A DNA stretch of 64,000 nucleotides from Cohnella herbarum (GTDB lineage Bacteria; Bacillota; Bacilli; Paenibacillales; Paenibacillaceae). A program made the position numbers and the translations under genes. The stretch is from NCBI RefSeq assembly GCF_012849095.1, contig NZ_CP051680.1:2232001-2296000 (forward strand), read 5' to 3'. Below the pieces are notes generated by a model. That model did no database searches. It was given only the letters and a program-made list of their open reading frames with translations, and was not told the DNA's origin. Below are positions 9,034 through 16,916 of the stretch, piece by piece. Each line of letters opens with the position of its first letter. Positions within the stretch are counted from its first letter, which is position 1.

Positions 9034-9273
9034 CTATTCCACTACTTTAACGTTCAAGTTGTGCTTAGCGAAAATCGATCCCAATTCTTTCTTCGCTTCT
9101 TCCGCATCCGGCCCATGAACGTGAAGTTCATAAGAAAAATTGCCGACTAGCGTCGTAAACAAGCCCAGGATACTTTTAACGTCGATGTACTTGTTCTCAG
9201 CTTGAAGAACGATGGAAGAACGGAATTTGTTAGCCGCTTGGGACAACTCTACAATAGCCGCATTATTAGACAT
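9034..9273 (-). CDS. HPr-like protein lacking the active-site histidine segment
   Basis: A 79-residue protein whose ANKFRSSIVLQ...DVKSILGLFTTL segment aligns with the HPr core, including the regulatory-serine region (Ser34 here corresponds to Ser46 of HPr in KSIMG). The first strand and the GIHARPA loop with the phospho-accepting His15 are absent: the protein starts MSNNAAIVELSQ. It therefore cannot act as a normal PTS phosphocarrier. By analogy with Crh it might be a regulatory partner, for instance of CcpA, but that is inference. GGAGGGGATACC precedes the ATG. It is monocistronic with a strong terminator. Confidence 0.82.
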   Translation of the reverse strand: MSNNAAIVELSQAANKFRSSIVLQAENKYIDVKSILGLFTTLVGNFSYELHVHGPDAEEAKKELGSIFAKHNLNVKVVE

Positions 9274-9357
9274 GGTATCCCCTCCTAAATATTAGGCAAA
9301 ATCAATCTCCTCAACATCATACCTTGTTCCCCTAAATTCACGCAAGAGGTTATCGCA

Positions 9358-10473
9358 TTATTTCAAGGAATCCGGGTTCAAGCCTTCGAGTTCGGGAATG
9401 ACGAATATTCCGTCCTTGCGGATAAGGACATCGTCGAAGTACACTTCCCCGCCGCCGTATTCCGGTCTTTGGATCAATACGAGGTCCCAATGAATCGAGG
9501 AGCGGTTTCCGTTGTCGGTTACCTCGTAGGCTTGCCCTGGCGTAAAGTGCAGGCTTCCCGCGATTTTCTCGTCGAATAGCGTATCCTTCATCGGATGCAA
9601 AATGTACGGGTTAAAGCCTAGGCTAAACTCGCCGATATGTCGCGCTCCGTCATCGCTGTCCAGCAACGCGTTGATGCGGTCCGTGTCGTTGGCGGTCGCT
9701 TCGACGATTTTACCGTTCTCGAACGTAAATTTGATATTCTCGTAGGTAAAACCGTTATATACGCTAGGCGTATTGTAAGCGATCGTACCGTTCACGGAAT
9801 CGCGCACCGGGCAGGAATAGACTTCTCCGTCCGGGATATTACGTTCTCCGGAACATTTCTGCGCGCCGATTCCTTTAATCGAGAAAGTAAGATCGGTTCC
9901 CGGAGATACGATCCTTACTTTATCCGTCTTGCTCATAAGGTGCTGCAAGGGATCCATCGCACGATCCATTTTGGCATAGTCCAAGTTGCAAACGTCAAAG
10001 TAAAAGTCCTCGAACGCTTCCGTGCTCATGTTAGCCAATTGCGCCATGGAACTGTTCGGATAGCGCAACACGACCCATTTCGTCTTCTTCACCCGTTGCT
10101 CCAGATGAACCGGGTGACGATGAATCCGATCGTACAATTTCATTTTATCGGCCGGTACGTCGGCGAGTTCGTTCACGTTCTCTCCTGCGCGAATTCCGAT
10201 ATAGCCTTGCATCTGCTTCATTCTCTCGAGATCGTAAGCAGCCCAAGTCGACAATTGCTCTTCGTTCGCATTTTTCAACAAAGCCCGAGTTACGGAACGA
10301 TCCTCGATTTCAACGAACGGGTTTCCCCCTAGCCGGGCTACCTCTTCGATCAAGCTCTTCAGCAGTTCTCTCTCGGTGCCGATCATCTCGATAAGCACGT
10401 TGTCTCCCGGTTGAACCTTAATGGAATATCCCGCCAAGTTGGCGGCTAGTTTTTGCAATCGCGAATCCCGCAT
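9358..10473 (-). CDS. M29-family (thermophilic) aminopeptidase
   Basis: A metallo-aminopeptidase of about 371 residues in the AmpS/aminopeptidase T (M29) family. Visible family segments are VLIEMIGTERELLKSLIEEVARLGGNPFVEIEDR near the N-terminus, GERNIPDGEVYSCPV, GEFSLGFNPYI (a metal-ligand region) and a C-terminal IHWDLVLIQRP. These enzymes release N-terminal residues from peptides in the cytosol. The open frame includes a TTG at 10482, but GGAGAG stands ten bases before the ATG at 10473, so I choose that start. Confidence 0.92.
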   Translation of the reverse strand: MRDSRLQKLAANLAGYSIKVQPGDNVLIEMIGTERELLKSLIEEVARLGGNPFVEIEDRSVTRALLKNANEEQLSTWAAYDLERMKQMQGYIGIRAGENVNELADVPADKMKLYDRIHRHPVHLEQRVKKTKWVVLRYPNSSMAQLANMSTEAFEDFYFDVCNLDYAKMDRAMDPLQHLMSKTDKVRIVSPGTDLTFSIKGIGAQKCSGERNIPDGEVYSCPVRDSVNGTIAYNTPSVYNGFTYENIKFTFENGKIVEATANDTDRINALLDSDDGARHIGEFSLGFNPYILHPMKDTLFDEKIAGSLHFTPGQAYEVTDNGNRSSIHWDLVLIQRPEYGGGEVYFDDVLIRKDGIFVIPELEGLNPDSLK

Positions 10474-10555
10474 ATCCGTCAATCTCTCCTTTATTTAACC
10501 GTTATTGCTTAATCCGATCGATTTTATTGTACCACTTTGGGCTTTAGGTGTGTGT

Positions 10556-10609
10556 TTCAAAAAGTCCGGTTTTCAGCACCGAGAAGGTTGGATGATGCTT
10601 CTTTTTGAA
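10556..10609. repeat. 54-bp element bounded by a perfect 9-bp inverted repeat
   Basis: TTCAAAAAG (10556-10564) and CTTTTTGAA (10601-10609) form a perfect inverted repeat around 36 bases. The right arm abuts the stop codon of the next gene (10610). It could work as a terminator-like hairpin or be a short mobile-element remnant; there is no long T run. Confidence 0.5.
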
Positions 10610-11326
10610 CTACCCCTTTAATGAGAAATTCGTTTCGGAAATTCGCTTTTCCTTGTAAGGTTTTCCATTCCACCGATACGAGAGCGTCGACTCTTCTTTT
10701 AATTGAGACGGAAACCAGCTTTTCGGATCCGCCGTCCATTGACATACCGTCGTAACCTCCAAAGTGCTCAGCGCCTCTTCCAGCCGTTTGTTCGCCGCAA
10801 GCAATATTTGCTCGGCCTTAGCCGGATCGCCCCGCAGAAGACCGTTATCGGCGCGCAGGAGCGCGAAATCGTCCCTTAACACTTGGGCCAGCCGATCTCT
10901 CGCGACCGTATCGTCTAATTTGATCTGCATGCGTACCGGTTGATTCGGAACAGGCTTCTCGGCGTAAGTGATCGTTGCGGAATCGCCTTTAATGGACTCC
11001 AGAAGCTGCAGGGGTCGATAAGCGGTCGTTTGTTGCGAATTTACTTCCATCGTTGCCGAACTATTCGATTTCCATTGCATGCTCAGCTTGCCATGCATCG
11101 TGACTTCTCCTTCGAATGCAGCCCGGCCTCCGACAAATCCGCCAGGATCGAGTACGGACACCTCTCCGGCAAATCCGTAACGTTCGCTCCCGGAAAGAGC
11201 CGAGGCCGACATCGCAAAAGCTTTATCCGCGGGCAAAGAGGTCGAGATCAATTGACACCCCTGCGTTCCGATGAACAACATCGCCGCTCCTGTCGTTATA
11301 GCCGCTTTTCTTGCTATGTTCAGCAT
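10610..11326 (-). CDS. Putative secreted protein or lipoprotein of unknown function
   Basis: A 238-residue protein with an N-terminal signal (MLNIARKAAITTGAAMLFIG). Cys24 sits in TQGC, an imperfect lipobox, so lipid attachment is possible but not certain. The remainder is hydrophilic. It has a central stretch rich in beta-strand pattern (GFAGEVSVLDPGG, FEGEVTMHGKLSMQW) and a helix-rich region around residues 145-190. I do not recognise a family. It stands alone between the aminopeptidase and diguanylate cyclase genes. Confidence 0.65.
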   Translation of the reverse strand: MLNIARKAAITTGAAMLFIGTQGCQLISTSLPADKAFAMSASALSGSERYGFAGEVSVLDPGGFVGGRAAFEGEVTMHGKLSMQWKSNSSATMEVNSQQTTAYRPLQLLESIKGDSATITYAEKPVPNQPVRMQIKLDDTVARDRLAQVLRDDFALLRADNGLLRGDPAKAEQILLAANKRLEEALSTLEVTTVCQWTADPKSWFPSQLKEESTLSYRWNGKPYKEKRISETNFSLKG

Positions 11327-11386
11327 ATGATAAACCCCTTTCGTTTCGTATCCTCTCCCCTTTCTCCGCGGCTATTCCATTAATCG

Positions 11387-11433
11387 CAAAAAAAACAGCC
11401 CGTCCAAAGTCTCGCGACTTCGAACAAGCTGCC
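11387..11433 (-). terminator. Rho-independent terminator after the diguanylate cyclase gene
   Basis: On the minus strand a 15-bp stem (AGCTTGTTCGAAGTC with GACTTTGGACGGGCT, several G-T wobbles) closes a GCGA-type tetraloop and is followed by eight T. Confidence 0.85.
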
Positions 11434-11468
11434 CTCTAACACTCGGATTAAGAGTAAGTCTGAATCGT

Positions 11469-13448
11469 TTAACCGACCACGATGCAGTTTCGTCCATGGT
11501 GTTTCGCTTCGTACAACGCCATATCCGCTTTGTAGAACAACGATTCTACGCTGATCTTTTCGTCGGCTATCCGCCATTCCGAAATTCCGCATGAAACCGT
11601 GACTTGCGGCTTCGTCTCGCCTTCGACCCTTTGCCGGATTCTCTCCGCCACCCGTTCCGTCTGCTCTAAGCCAAGCAACGGCAAATAGATCGCGAGTTCT
11701 TCTCCGCCCCATCTGGCTGCGATATCGCTATCGCGGATCGAAGTGCGAATAATGCCGCTGACCTGAATCAGGATATCGTCTCCGACCTGATGTCCGTAAG
11801 TATCGTTGATTTTCTTGAAATGATCGATATCGACGACGATAAGCGAACCTGAGCTGTCCCTCGTCTGCTTGCGACCGATTCTTTCGTTCAAATAATGGCG
11901 AGCATACAATCCGGTTAAATTATCGGTAATGACCATTCTCCGCACTTCCGCGTGAAGCGTGGCATTGGACATCGCCAAACCGAGATGAGCCGACAATACC
12001 TGCAACAGCTTGTAATTGTCGTAAGAGAAGTGGTTGGGCTCTCTTTTCGCGATCATTACGGCGCCTATGACGTCTCCGTTCAACAATAGCGGAGAAGCCA
12101 AGAGCGATCTTGAGTTCGTCACGTCCATTAGGTGGGACGACACAGGCGTCGCGGAACAATAATCCGATAAAATAATCGGCTCCTTGGTCGACCACATCAC
12201 TCCGCAAAAGCCGTATTCGCTCGAATAAGCTTCTCCGATCATTTCAGCCACGTTAGCGGAAATGACGATAAATTCCTGCGAAGCCTTATCGAATTGCAGA
12301 ATGCAGCAAAAGTCGGATTTAAATATGCCGAGCAGCTCCGTCGAAGCAAATTGCATCGTATCCGAAAGCTTTAGGCTGCTGTTAAGCCGCTGCGTAAGCT
12401 CGTTGATCAATCGCAGTTCGCCGACCAATACATTAGCTTGCTCGTGCAGCTTCGCCTTCTCGAACGCCGCTCCCGCCGCCGCTGCTAACATCGACAAGAA
12501 ACCGATATCCGCTTCGTCGAACTCGGTGTCTGGCAAATCCAGTCTCAGCACTCCGTACACGCCCTGTTTACCCGACAAAGGCAATGCGAGCTGATGACGT
12601 CCGCCGATACGTTCTTCGCGTATTTTCCCATCCACGAAAGCCGACTTGCACAGATCCATATCGTTGAGATGAAAGGCCAAAGGCTTTACCTTCTCGTTCG
12701 AACTGTTATAGTCTTGGGATAAGAACAAATCCGCTTTGCAAATCGGATATAACTTCTCTAAGCTATCTAGCACTTCTGTCAGAACGTTCTCGACTTCGAT
12801 ATGGTCGTTCAGCCTACGCATCACGTCGAACAGAATATCTCTGCGGCTTTCTTCTTTCTTCGAAAGCTTACGTTCCCTTAATAGACCGCCCACGAATAAA
12901 TTCTCGAAATGCCGGTAAATGCAAGTTCGAATGTGGAGCGCCGCCGCTTGCAGCAGCTTAAGGTCACCGGCTTGAGCGGTGCCCGCCGGCAACAAACATG
13001 CGGCTATCGCGCATGGAAATCCGGTCGTGCGGGTAAAAATAGGAACGGCGATCGAGTCGAACGCCTTAAGCTTCGGGTGCATATGTTCATCGGCACGACT
13101 TAGCGTTGGACGACATGTCTCAAGCGCAGTGCTCGCGGCCGTAGGCCCGATCTCTCCCGCGTCCCATGACAAGAAATCGGAATCGTTCTCTTCCGTTTGT
13201 ATGTCGGCCGATATTCTCGTACCGTCCGGATGAAGCAATATTAAATCCCCGCCCAGCCATGGGAAGCCGTCTACTTCCTCCTGCCAGCTCGTAAAGCTGC
13301 TTACTAGCAATGGATGAATATAAGGAAGGTCCGCTTCTGATAGATCCTGCTTCTGCAGCCAACCTGGCAACTGCTGACGGGTGCGGGATGGATTCTCGAA
13401 TTCGTCCGGCATTTCTTGTTGTTGCTGTGTCTTCCTCTTATTGACCAT
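11469..13448 (-). CDS. GAF-GGDEF sensor diguanylate cyclase
   Basis: A soluble protein of about 659 residues. The middle and second half contain GAF-type segments (around residues 200-340 and 365-490, with SPLLLNGDVIGAVMIAKREP), followed by a GGDEF domain. The catalytic motif is RWGGEEL (GGEEL at 581-585). The inhibitory I-site RDSD lies five residues before it (572-575), so both c-di-GMP synthesis and product inhibition are expected. The open frame continues to 13523, but the ATG at 13448 is preceded by GGAGGTGTCGGGT and begins MVNKRKTQ; I choose that start. There are no membrane segments. The GAF ligand is unknown. Confidence 0.9.
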   Translation of the reverse strand: MVNKRKTQQQQEMPDEFENPSRTRQQLPGWLQKQDLSEADLPYIHPLLVSSFTSWQEEVDGFPWLGGDLILLHPDGTRISADIQTEENDSDFLSWDAGEIGPTAASTALETCRPTLSRADEHMHPKLKAFDSIAVPIFTRTTGFPCAIAACLLPAGTAQAGDLKLLQAAALHIRTCIYRHFENLFVGGLLRERKLSKKEESRRDILFDVMRRLNDHIEVENVLTEVLDSLEKLYPICKADLFLSQDYNSSNEKVKPLAFHLNDMDLCKSAFVDGKIREERIGGRHQLALPLSGKQGVYGVLRLDLPDTEFDEADIGFLSMLAAAAGAAFEKAKLHEQANVLVGELRLINELTQRLNSSLKLSDTMQFASTELLGIFKSDFCCILQFDKASQEFIVISANVAEMIGEAYSSEYGFCGVMWSTKEPIILSDYCSATPVSSHLMDVTNSRSLLASPLLLNGDVIGAVMIAKREPNHFSYDNYKLLQVLSAHLGLAMSNATLHAEVRRMVITDNLTGLYARHYLNERIGRKQTRDSSGSLIVVDIDHFKKINDTYGHQVGDDILIQVSGIIRTSIRDSDIAARWGGEELAIYLPLLGLEQTERVAERIRQRVEGETKPQVTVSCGISEWRIADEKISVESLFYKADMALYEAKHHGRNCIVVG

Positions 13449-13577
13449 ACCCGACACCTCCGTCCCCCGATGTCTTCTTTCCTTTACTATACAATGAAAC
13501 AGTGATTTTTGCACTAGGTTCATAGAAGTCTATAGACCTATTTCTTATTTTTCTCCGATCGCTTTACGAGAAGGTTC

Positions 13578-13605
13578 TTGACAATTACGTACAGTTTCTT
13601 ATAAT
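13578..13605 (+). promoter_or_regulatory. Sigma-A promoter of rpsD
   Basis: TTGACA (13578-13583) and TATAAT (13600-13605) are separated by 16 bases. Both hexamers are perfect consensus. The promoter lies about 170 bases before the rpsD ATG, leaving a long leader. Confidence 0.85.
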
Positions 13606-13611
13606 ATAACT

Positions 13612-13773
13612 TGTTGAATACTGGGCTTAGCTCTTGTGACACCCTCTCGGACGATCCGCCAGCGGGCTGCGGCTGAACATCCCTACTGGAACCGATAATT
13701 CGGTTATGGAGAAATCCGCGCAACGAAACCCATTTTCAGAAAATTTCATTTTGAAAAAGGAGCTTTCTAACTC
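13612..13773 (+). promoter_or_regulatory. Long 5' leader of rpsD, possible S4 autoregulatory region
   Basis: About 160 transcribed bases precede rpsD. In Bacillaceae, S4 represses its own synthesis by binding a structured leader. Here GC-rich segments that could pair (for example CGATCCGCCAGCGGGCTGCGG) and AAAAAGGAGC before the ATG are visible, but I could not demonstrate the known pseudoknot. The call rests mainly on leader length and gene identity. Confidence 0.4.
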
Positions 13774-14373
13774 ATGTCAAGATATACAGGTCCTAAGTTC
13801 AAGTTAAGTCGCCGCCTTGGAATTTCTCTGAGCGGATCCGGTAAAGAATTGAAACGCGCATTCCCTCCTGGACAACACGGTGCTAATACGCGCCGCAAAA
13901 TCAGCGGATACGGCATGCAATTGCAAGAAAAACAAAAACTTCGCCATATGTACGGTTTGAACGAGAAGCAATTCCGCAACTTGTTCGATCGCGCGTCGAA
14001 GCAACAAGGTATTGCCGGCGAGAACTTCATGTTCTTGCTCGAAAGCCGCCTCGACAACCTCGTGTATCGTCTAGGTTGGGCTAACTCCCGTTACGGGTCC
14101 CGCCAATTGGTATCTCACGGCCACGTGACTGTCAACGGCAAGAAAGTCGACATCGCTTCCTACATCGTGCAAGTAGGCGACAAAATCGGTCTTCGCGAGC
14201 GTTCCCGCTCCCTGAAATCGATCAAAGAAGCTTCCGAAGGTCGTCACCACCTTCCTGGCTATGTAGAATACGATGCCAACGCTATGGAAGGCAAGTACAT
14301 TCGTCTTCCGGACCGCGGCGAGCTGTCCCAAGATATCGACGTTAAACAAATCGTCGAGTTCTACAGCCGTTAA
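13774..14373 (+). CDS. rpsD: 30S ribosomal protein S4
   Basis: A 199-residue S4 protein with [20 protein letters not shown] at the start, [16 protein letters not shown], the S4 RNA-binding domain ([30 protein letters not shown]) and VEFYSR at the end. The N-terminal region has no zinc-binding cysteines, so it is the zinc-independent form. S4 nucleates assembly of the small subunit on 16S rRNA. It stands alone with a consensus promoter, a long leader and its own terminator, as in Bacilli. Confidence 0.98.
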   Translation: MSRYTGPKFKLSRRLGISLSGSGKELKRAFPPGQHGANTRRKISGYGMQLQEKQKLRHMYGLNEKQFRNLFDRASKQQGIAGENFMFLLESRLDNLVYRLGWANSRYGSRQLVSHGHVTVNGKKVDIASYIVQVGDKIGLRERSRSLKSIKEASEGRHHLPGYVEYDANAMEGKYIRLPDRGELSQDIDVKQIVEFYSR

Positions 14374-14385
14374 TCGTAACCTTCC

Positions 14386-14417
14386 GAAACCACTCCATTC
14401 ATTGGAGTGGTTTTTTA
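14386..14417 (+). terminator. Rho-independent terminator after rpsD
   Basis: AACCACTCCA and TGGAGTGGTT form a 10-bp stem followed by TTTTTT. Confidence 0.93.
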
Positions 14418-14426
14418 TTTGCCCTA

Positions 14427-14455
14427 TTGACAATGATAATGAGAATTAATATCAT
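14427..14455 (+). promoter_or_regulatory. Fur-box-containing sigma-A promoter
   Basis: TTGACA (14427-14432) and TATCAT (14450-14455) are spaced by 17 bases. GATAATGAGAATTAATATC (14435-14453) matches the 19-bp Fur consensus at 16 positions and covers the spacer and most of the -10 element. Iron-loaded Fur bound here would block RNA polymerase. The controlled transcript starts with the short ORF at 14478 and the DUF1450 gene; it may also reach ferritin. Confidence 0.82.
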
Positions 14456-14477
14456 TCAAAGGGGAGTGCAATCTTCC

Positions 14478-14645
14478 ATGAATAAACGGCTATCCCCGAC
14501 CATAAGGATGACGGTGAGCGTTTATAACGGAGACGATTCAGAGATAATACATAAAAATGATGAATCGTCGAGAAAGTCGGTCGAACATGAAAAAAATCAA
14601 GTACTGCTGCAGAAACTTCAAGCACGGCTCCAAAGCAGTCTATAA
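14478..14645 (+). CDS. Possible 55-residue small protein or leader peptide under Fur control
   Basis: An ATG follows AAAGGGGAGTG at 11 bases spacing and directly follows the Fur-box promoter. It would encode 55 hydrophilic residues (MNKRLSPTIRMTVSVYNGDD...). The ORF overlaps the start of the DUF1450 gene by 59 bases in another frame. No family is recognised. It may be a real small protein or a leader peptide that couples translation to the next gene, whose own ribosome-binding site is poor. It could also be fortuitous. Confidence 0.35.
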   Translation: MNKRLSPTIRMTVSVYNGDDSEIIHKNDESSRKSVEHEKNQVLLQKLQARLQSSL

Positions 14646-14811
14646 GACGCTCAAGGCTGAGTTTCCCGATATGAAACAGAAGAAAAAAGACTGCCTAGGC
14701 GAATGCAAGCTTTGCACGAAGCAGTGCATGGTGTTGATCGGCAAAGCCGAAATCATCGTCGCCCCCTCTCCTGAAGCGCTGTACGAGAAATTAAAGCACC
14801 GGATAGGATGA
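14587..14811 (+). CDS. DUF1450 family Cys-rich small protein (YuzB-like)
   Basis: A 74-residue protein with the cysteine pattern of DUF1450 (PF07293): YCCRN at the N-terminus and CLGECKLCTKQCMVLIG in the middle, followed by EALYEKLKHRIG. The cysteines could bind metal or a cluster; the function is not established. I choose the ATG at 14587 because the conserved domain begins there; GAGAAAG ten bases upstream is a weak ribosome-binding site. The Fur-box promoter about 130 bases upstream and the ferritin gene downstream imply an iron-related role (inference). Confidence 0.75.
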   Translation: MKKIKYCCRNFKHGSKAVYKTLKAEFPDMKQKKKDCLGECKLCTKQCMVLIGKAEIIVAPSPEALYEKLKHRIG

Positions 14812-14870
14812 CCCGCGGATTTATGGTACAATTCGGGTATATCCTATAAAGTTCAGAGGAGTGTGGCCAT

Positions 14871-15377
14871 ATGTTAAAAGACGATCTCACCAAAGCTTTG
14901 AACGACCAGCTAAATTTCGAACTATATTCCGCTCATGTCTACCTGGCTATCGCCGCGTACTGCTCGGGCGAAAGCTTGGACGGATTCGCGAATTTCTTCA
15001 TGGTGCAAGCCGAAGAGGAGAAATTCCACGCGATGAAGCTCTATAAGTATTTGAACGATCGCGGCAAACGCGTCACGATGTCCGGCATGGAAACGCCGAA
15101 CAACGAATACGGTTCGACGCTGGACGCGTTCGAACATGCTTACGAGCACGAGCAAGAAGTTACAAGACGTATTTATCACCTCTCCGATCTCGCCATGAAC
15201 GATCGGGAGCACGCGACGATTCAATTTTTGAAATGGTTTATCGACGAGCAGGTCGAAGAGGAAGCGATGTTCGACAGCATCATCAACAAACTCAAGCGCA
15301 TCGACAAAGACAGCAATGCCTTCTTCATGCTCGACGCGGAATTCGCCCAGCGGACTTTCACGCCTCCGGCACTGTAA
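14871..15377 (+). CDS. Ferritin (non-haem, FtnA-like)
   Basis: A 168-residue four-helix-bundle ferritin. Ferroxidase-centre residues are visible: Glu17 (NFELYS), Glu50 and His53 (AEEEKFHAMK), Glu94 (YEHEQ) and the DEQVEEE segment of helix D. It oxidises Fe(II) and stores Fe(III) in a 24-subunit shell. AGAGGAGTGTGGCCAT precedes the ATG. A TACAAT hexamer at 14826 may be part of its own promoter. It follows the Fur-controlled DUF1450 gene by 59 bases. Confidence 0.95.
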   Translation: MLKDDLTKALNDQLNFELYSAHVYLAIAAYCSGESLDGFANFFMVQAEEEKFHAMKLYKYLNDRGKRVTMSGMETPNNEYGSTLDAFEHAYEHEQEVTRRIYHLSDLAMNDREHATIQFLKWFIDEQVEEEAMFDSIINKLKRIDKDSNAFFMLDAEFAQRTFTPPAL

Positions 15378-15394
15378 GCGATCGATCTCATTAC

Positions 15395-15443
15395 GATAAA
15401 AACGGCTGTTGCGGACAAGATGTCCGCAGCAGCCATTTTTATT
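15395..15443. terminator. Bidirectional terminator between the ferritin and solute-binding protein genes
   Basis: GGCTGTTGCGGACA and TGTCCGCAGCAGCC form a long stem flanked by AAAA on the left and TTTTTATTT on the right, serving converging genes. Confidence 0.9.
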
Positions 15444-15453
15444 TGCCTTACGT

Positions 15454-16782
15454 TTATCTTTTCACGATATCCGCAACGGCTTTATCGAACTTCTCGAGCA
15501 ATTGATCGCCGTTGATTTGTTTGCCCAAGTATTCTTGCATAGCCGCTCCCCACTGCTGCGTAATTCCGTCAGGGAATCGATCCCAGTTCCAACTCTTCAC
15601 TTGGGAAGGGTTAGCCGGGGCAAATACCGCGAAATCTCCCGCGATCTTGCCTACCGCTTCCGGGTTCGGAGCGATGGAATTGAGGGCCGGTACGAACTTA
15701 AAGTCGGTGGAAATGTATTTTTTACCGGTTTCGGACGTTACCATCCAATTCAAGAACGCTTTCGCTTCTTCCGGATGAGCGGATTTGTTGTTCACGATCC
15801 AGTTGTTAGGCACGCCAGTGAAGACGTTCGGCTTGTCGAGAAGCGGCACGGGCAGCATGCCTAGATTCAGACTCGGATCGACTTCGTCGACCATCCCTTG
15901 GATCCAGTTTCCATGCTGGATCATCGCGTATTTGCCGGAAGCGAATTCCGCGACTTGAGTGTTATAGTCCGTCGTGATCGCCTTCTCTTGACCGTTAGCG
16001 AACATAATATCGACCAACCGAATCCATTGCTTCATAATCGGATCGTCTTTGAACGTTTTCGTGCCGGCTTTGATCTCTTCGATGAAAGCGGCAGGATCTG
16101 CCTGGTTAGCCAATGCGATATTGAGCGTGTGAATCCCCATCGACCACCACTCGTTCGTAAGAGCGAACGGAATGATTCCCGCGTCTTTCAATTTCTTAGC
16201 CGCCGCCTCAAGATCCTCAAGCGTCTGCGGGAGTTCGGTAATCCCGGCTTTGGCGAACAAATCCTTATTATAAGTAAAACCGTAAGCTTCCAGGTTCATC
16301 GGCATGCCGAGAAGCTTGCCGTCGCGAGTAATTTGCGCCTTCGAGGCTTCGACTAAGTCTTTCGCCCAAGGTTCGTTCGTCAAATCGGTCGCCCGATCCA
16401 CGTAAGGCTCGAATCCCGCCCAACCGGACGAGTTGAATATTTCGGGTTCTTCGCCAGCGGCAAGCGTCGCTTTCAGCAACGCGCTATAATCTTCGCCGCC
16501 GCCGTGCGTCTCCACTTCGACTTTAACTCCGGTCTCCGCCTCGTAATCCTTAGCCATTTTGTTCAATGCTTCTGCGATCTCGACCTTAAATTGATAGATG
16601 CGAATCGTAACGTCTTTCTTAACAACCTCGGTTTCTTGAGCCGGGGAAGGCGTTTCGGAAGCAGGCGCGGACGAAGCCGCCTGACTGCTTGCTTCGCCGT
16701 TTCCGTTATTTTTACCGCATGCGCTGATCAGCGCGACAAGCAGTATGGCAAGCAAGGACAAGATCGATAACTTTTTGTTCAT
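15454..16782 (-). CDS. Sugar ABC transporter substrate-binding lipoprotein
   Basis: An extracellular solute-binding protein family 1 member of about 442 residues. The signal ends with a lipobox (LLVALISAC), so Cys is lipidated and the protein is anchored outside the membrane. After a Ser/Pro/Glu-rich linker, the bilobed domain contains FEPYVDRATDLTNEPW and SGKYAMIQHGNW and ends with LEKFDKAVADIVKR. GGGAGGTCAAACC supports the ATG at 16782 over an upstream GTG-type start. It is the third gene of the importer operon and has a putative own promoter. The substrate is probably a sugar or oligosaccharide. Confidence 0.92.
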   Translation of the reverse strand: MNKKLSILSLLAILLVALISACGKNNGNGEASSQAASSAPASETPSPAQETEVVKKDVTIRIYQFKVEIAEALNKMAKDYEAETGVKVEVETHGGGEDYSALLKATLAAGEEPEIFNSSGWAGFEPYVDRATDLTNEPWAKDLVEASKAQITRDGKLLGMPMNLEAYGFTYNKDLFAKAGITELPQTLEDLEAAAKKLKDAGIIPFALTNEWWSMGIHTLNIALANQADPAAFIEEIKAGTKTFKDDPIMKQWIRLVDIMFANGQEKAITTDYNTQVAEFASGKYAMIQHGNWIQGMVDEVDPSLNLGMLPVPLLDKPNVFTGVPNNWIVNNKSAHPEEAKAFLNWMVTSETGKKYISTDFKFVPALNSIAPNPEAVGKIAGDFAVFAPANPSQVKSWNWDRFPDGITQQWGAAMQEYLGKQINGDQLLEKFDKAVADIVKR

Positions 16783-16825
16783 GGTTTGACCTCCCAAGGT
16801 TATTTATTTCCGGTGCTACAGCGTC

Positions 16826-16853
16826 ATTATAATTTGGGGAAGATTAGGTACAA
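16826..16853 (-). promoter_or_regulatory. Internal promoter upstream of the solute-binding protein gene
   Basis: On the minus strand TTGTAC (16853-16848) and TATAAT (16831-16826) are spaced by 16 bases, 44 bases before the ATG. A separate promoter would allow more binding protein than permease to be made. Confidence 0.6.
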
Positions 16854-16861
16854 CACCTAAT
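16843..16861. promoter_or_regulatory. Operator-like inverted repeat over the -35 element
   Basis: ATTAGGT (16843-16849) and ACCTAAT (16855-16861) are perfect 7-bp arms around ACAAC. The palindrome covers the -35 hexamer of the internal promoter, so a DNA-binding regulator is a reasonable guess. Confidence 0.5.
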
Positions 16862-16916
16862 TTATTGTACTGTTTAGTGTAAAATCTTGATTATTTCGAT
16901 CGGTATAGTCAAAATT

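Noticed and set aside
10557..10745. 62-codon ORF overlapping the secreted-protein gene
   Set aside because: Shadow frame without ribosome-binding site that reads through the inverted repeat.
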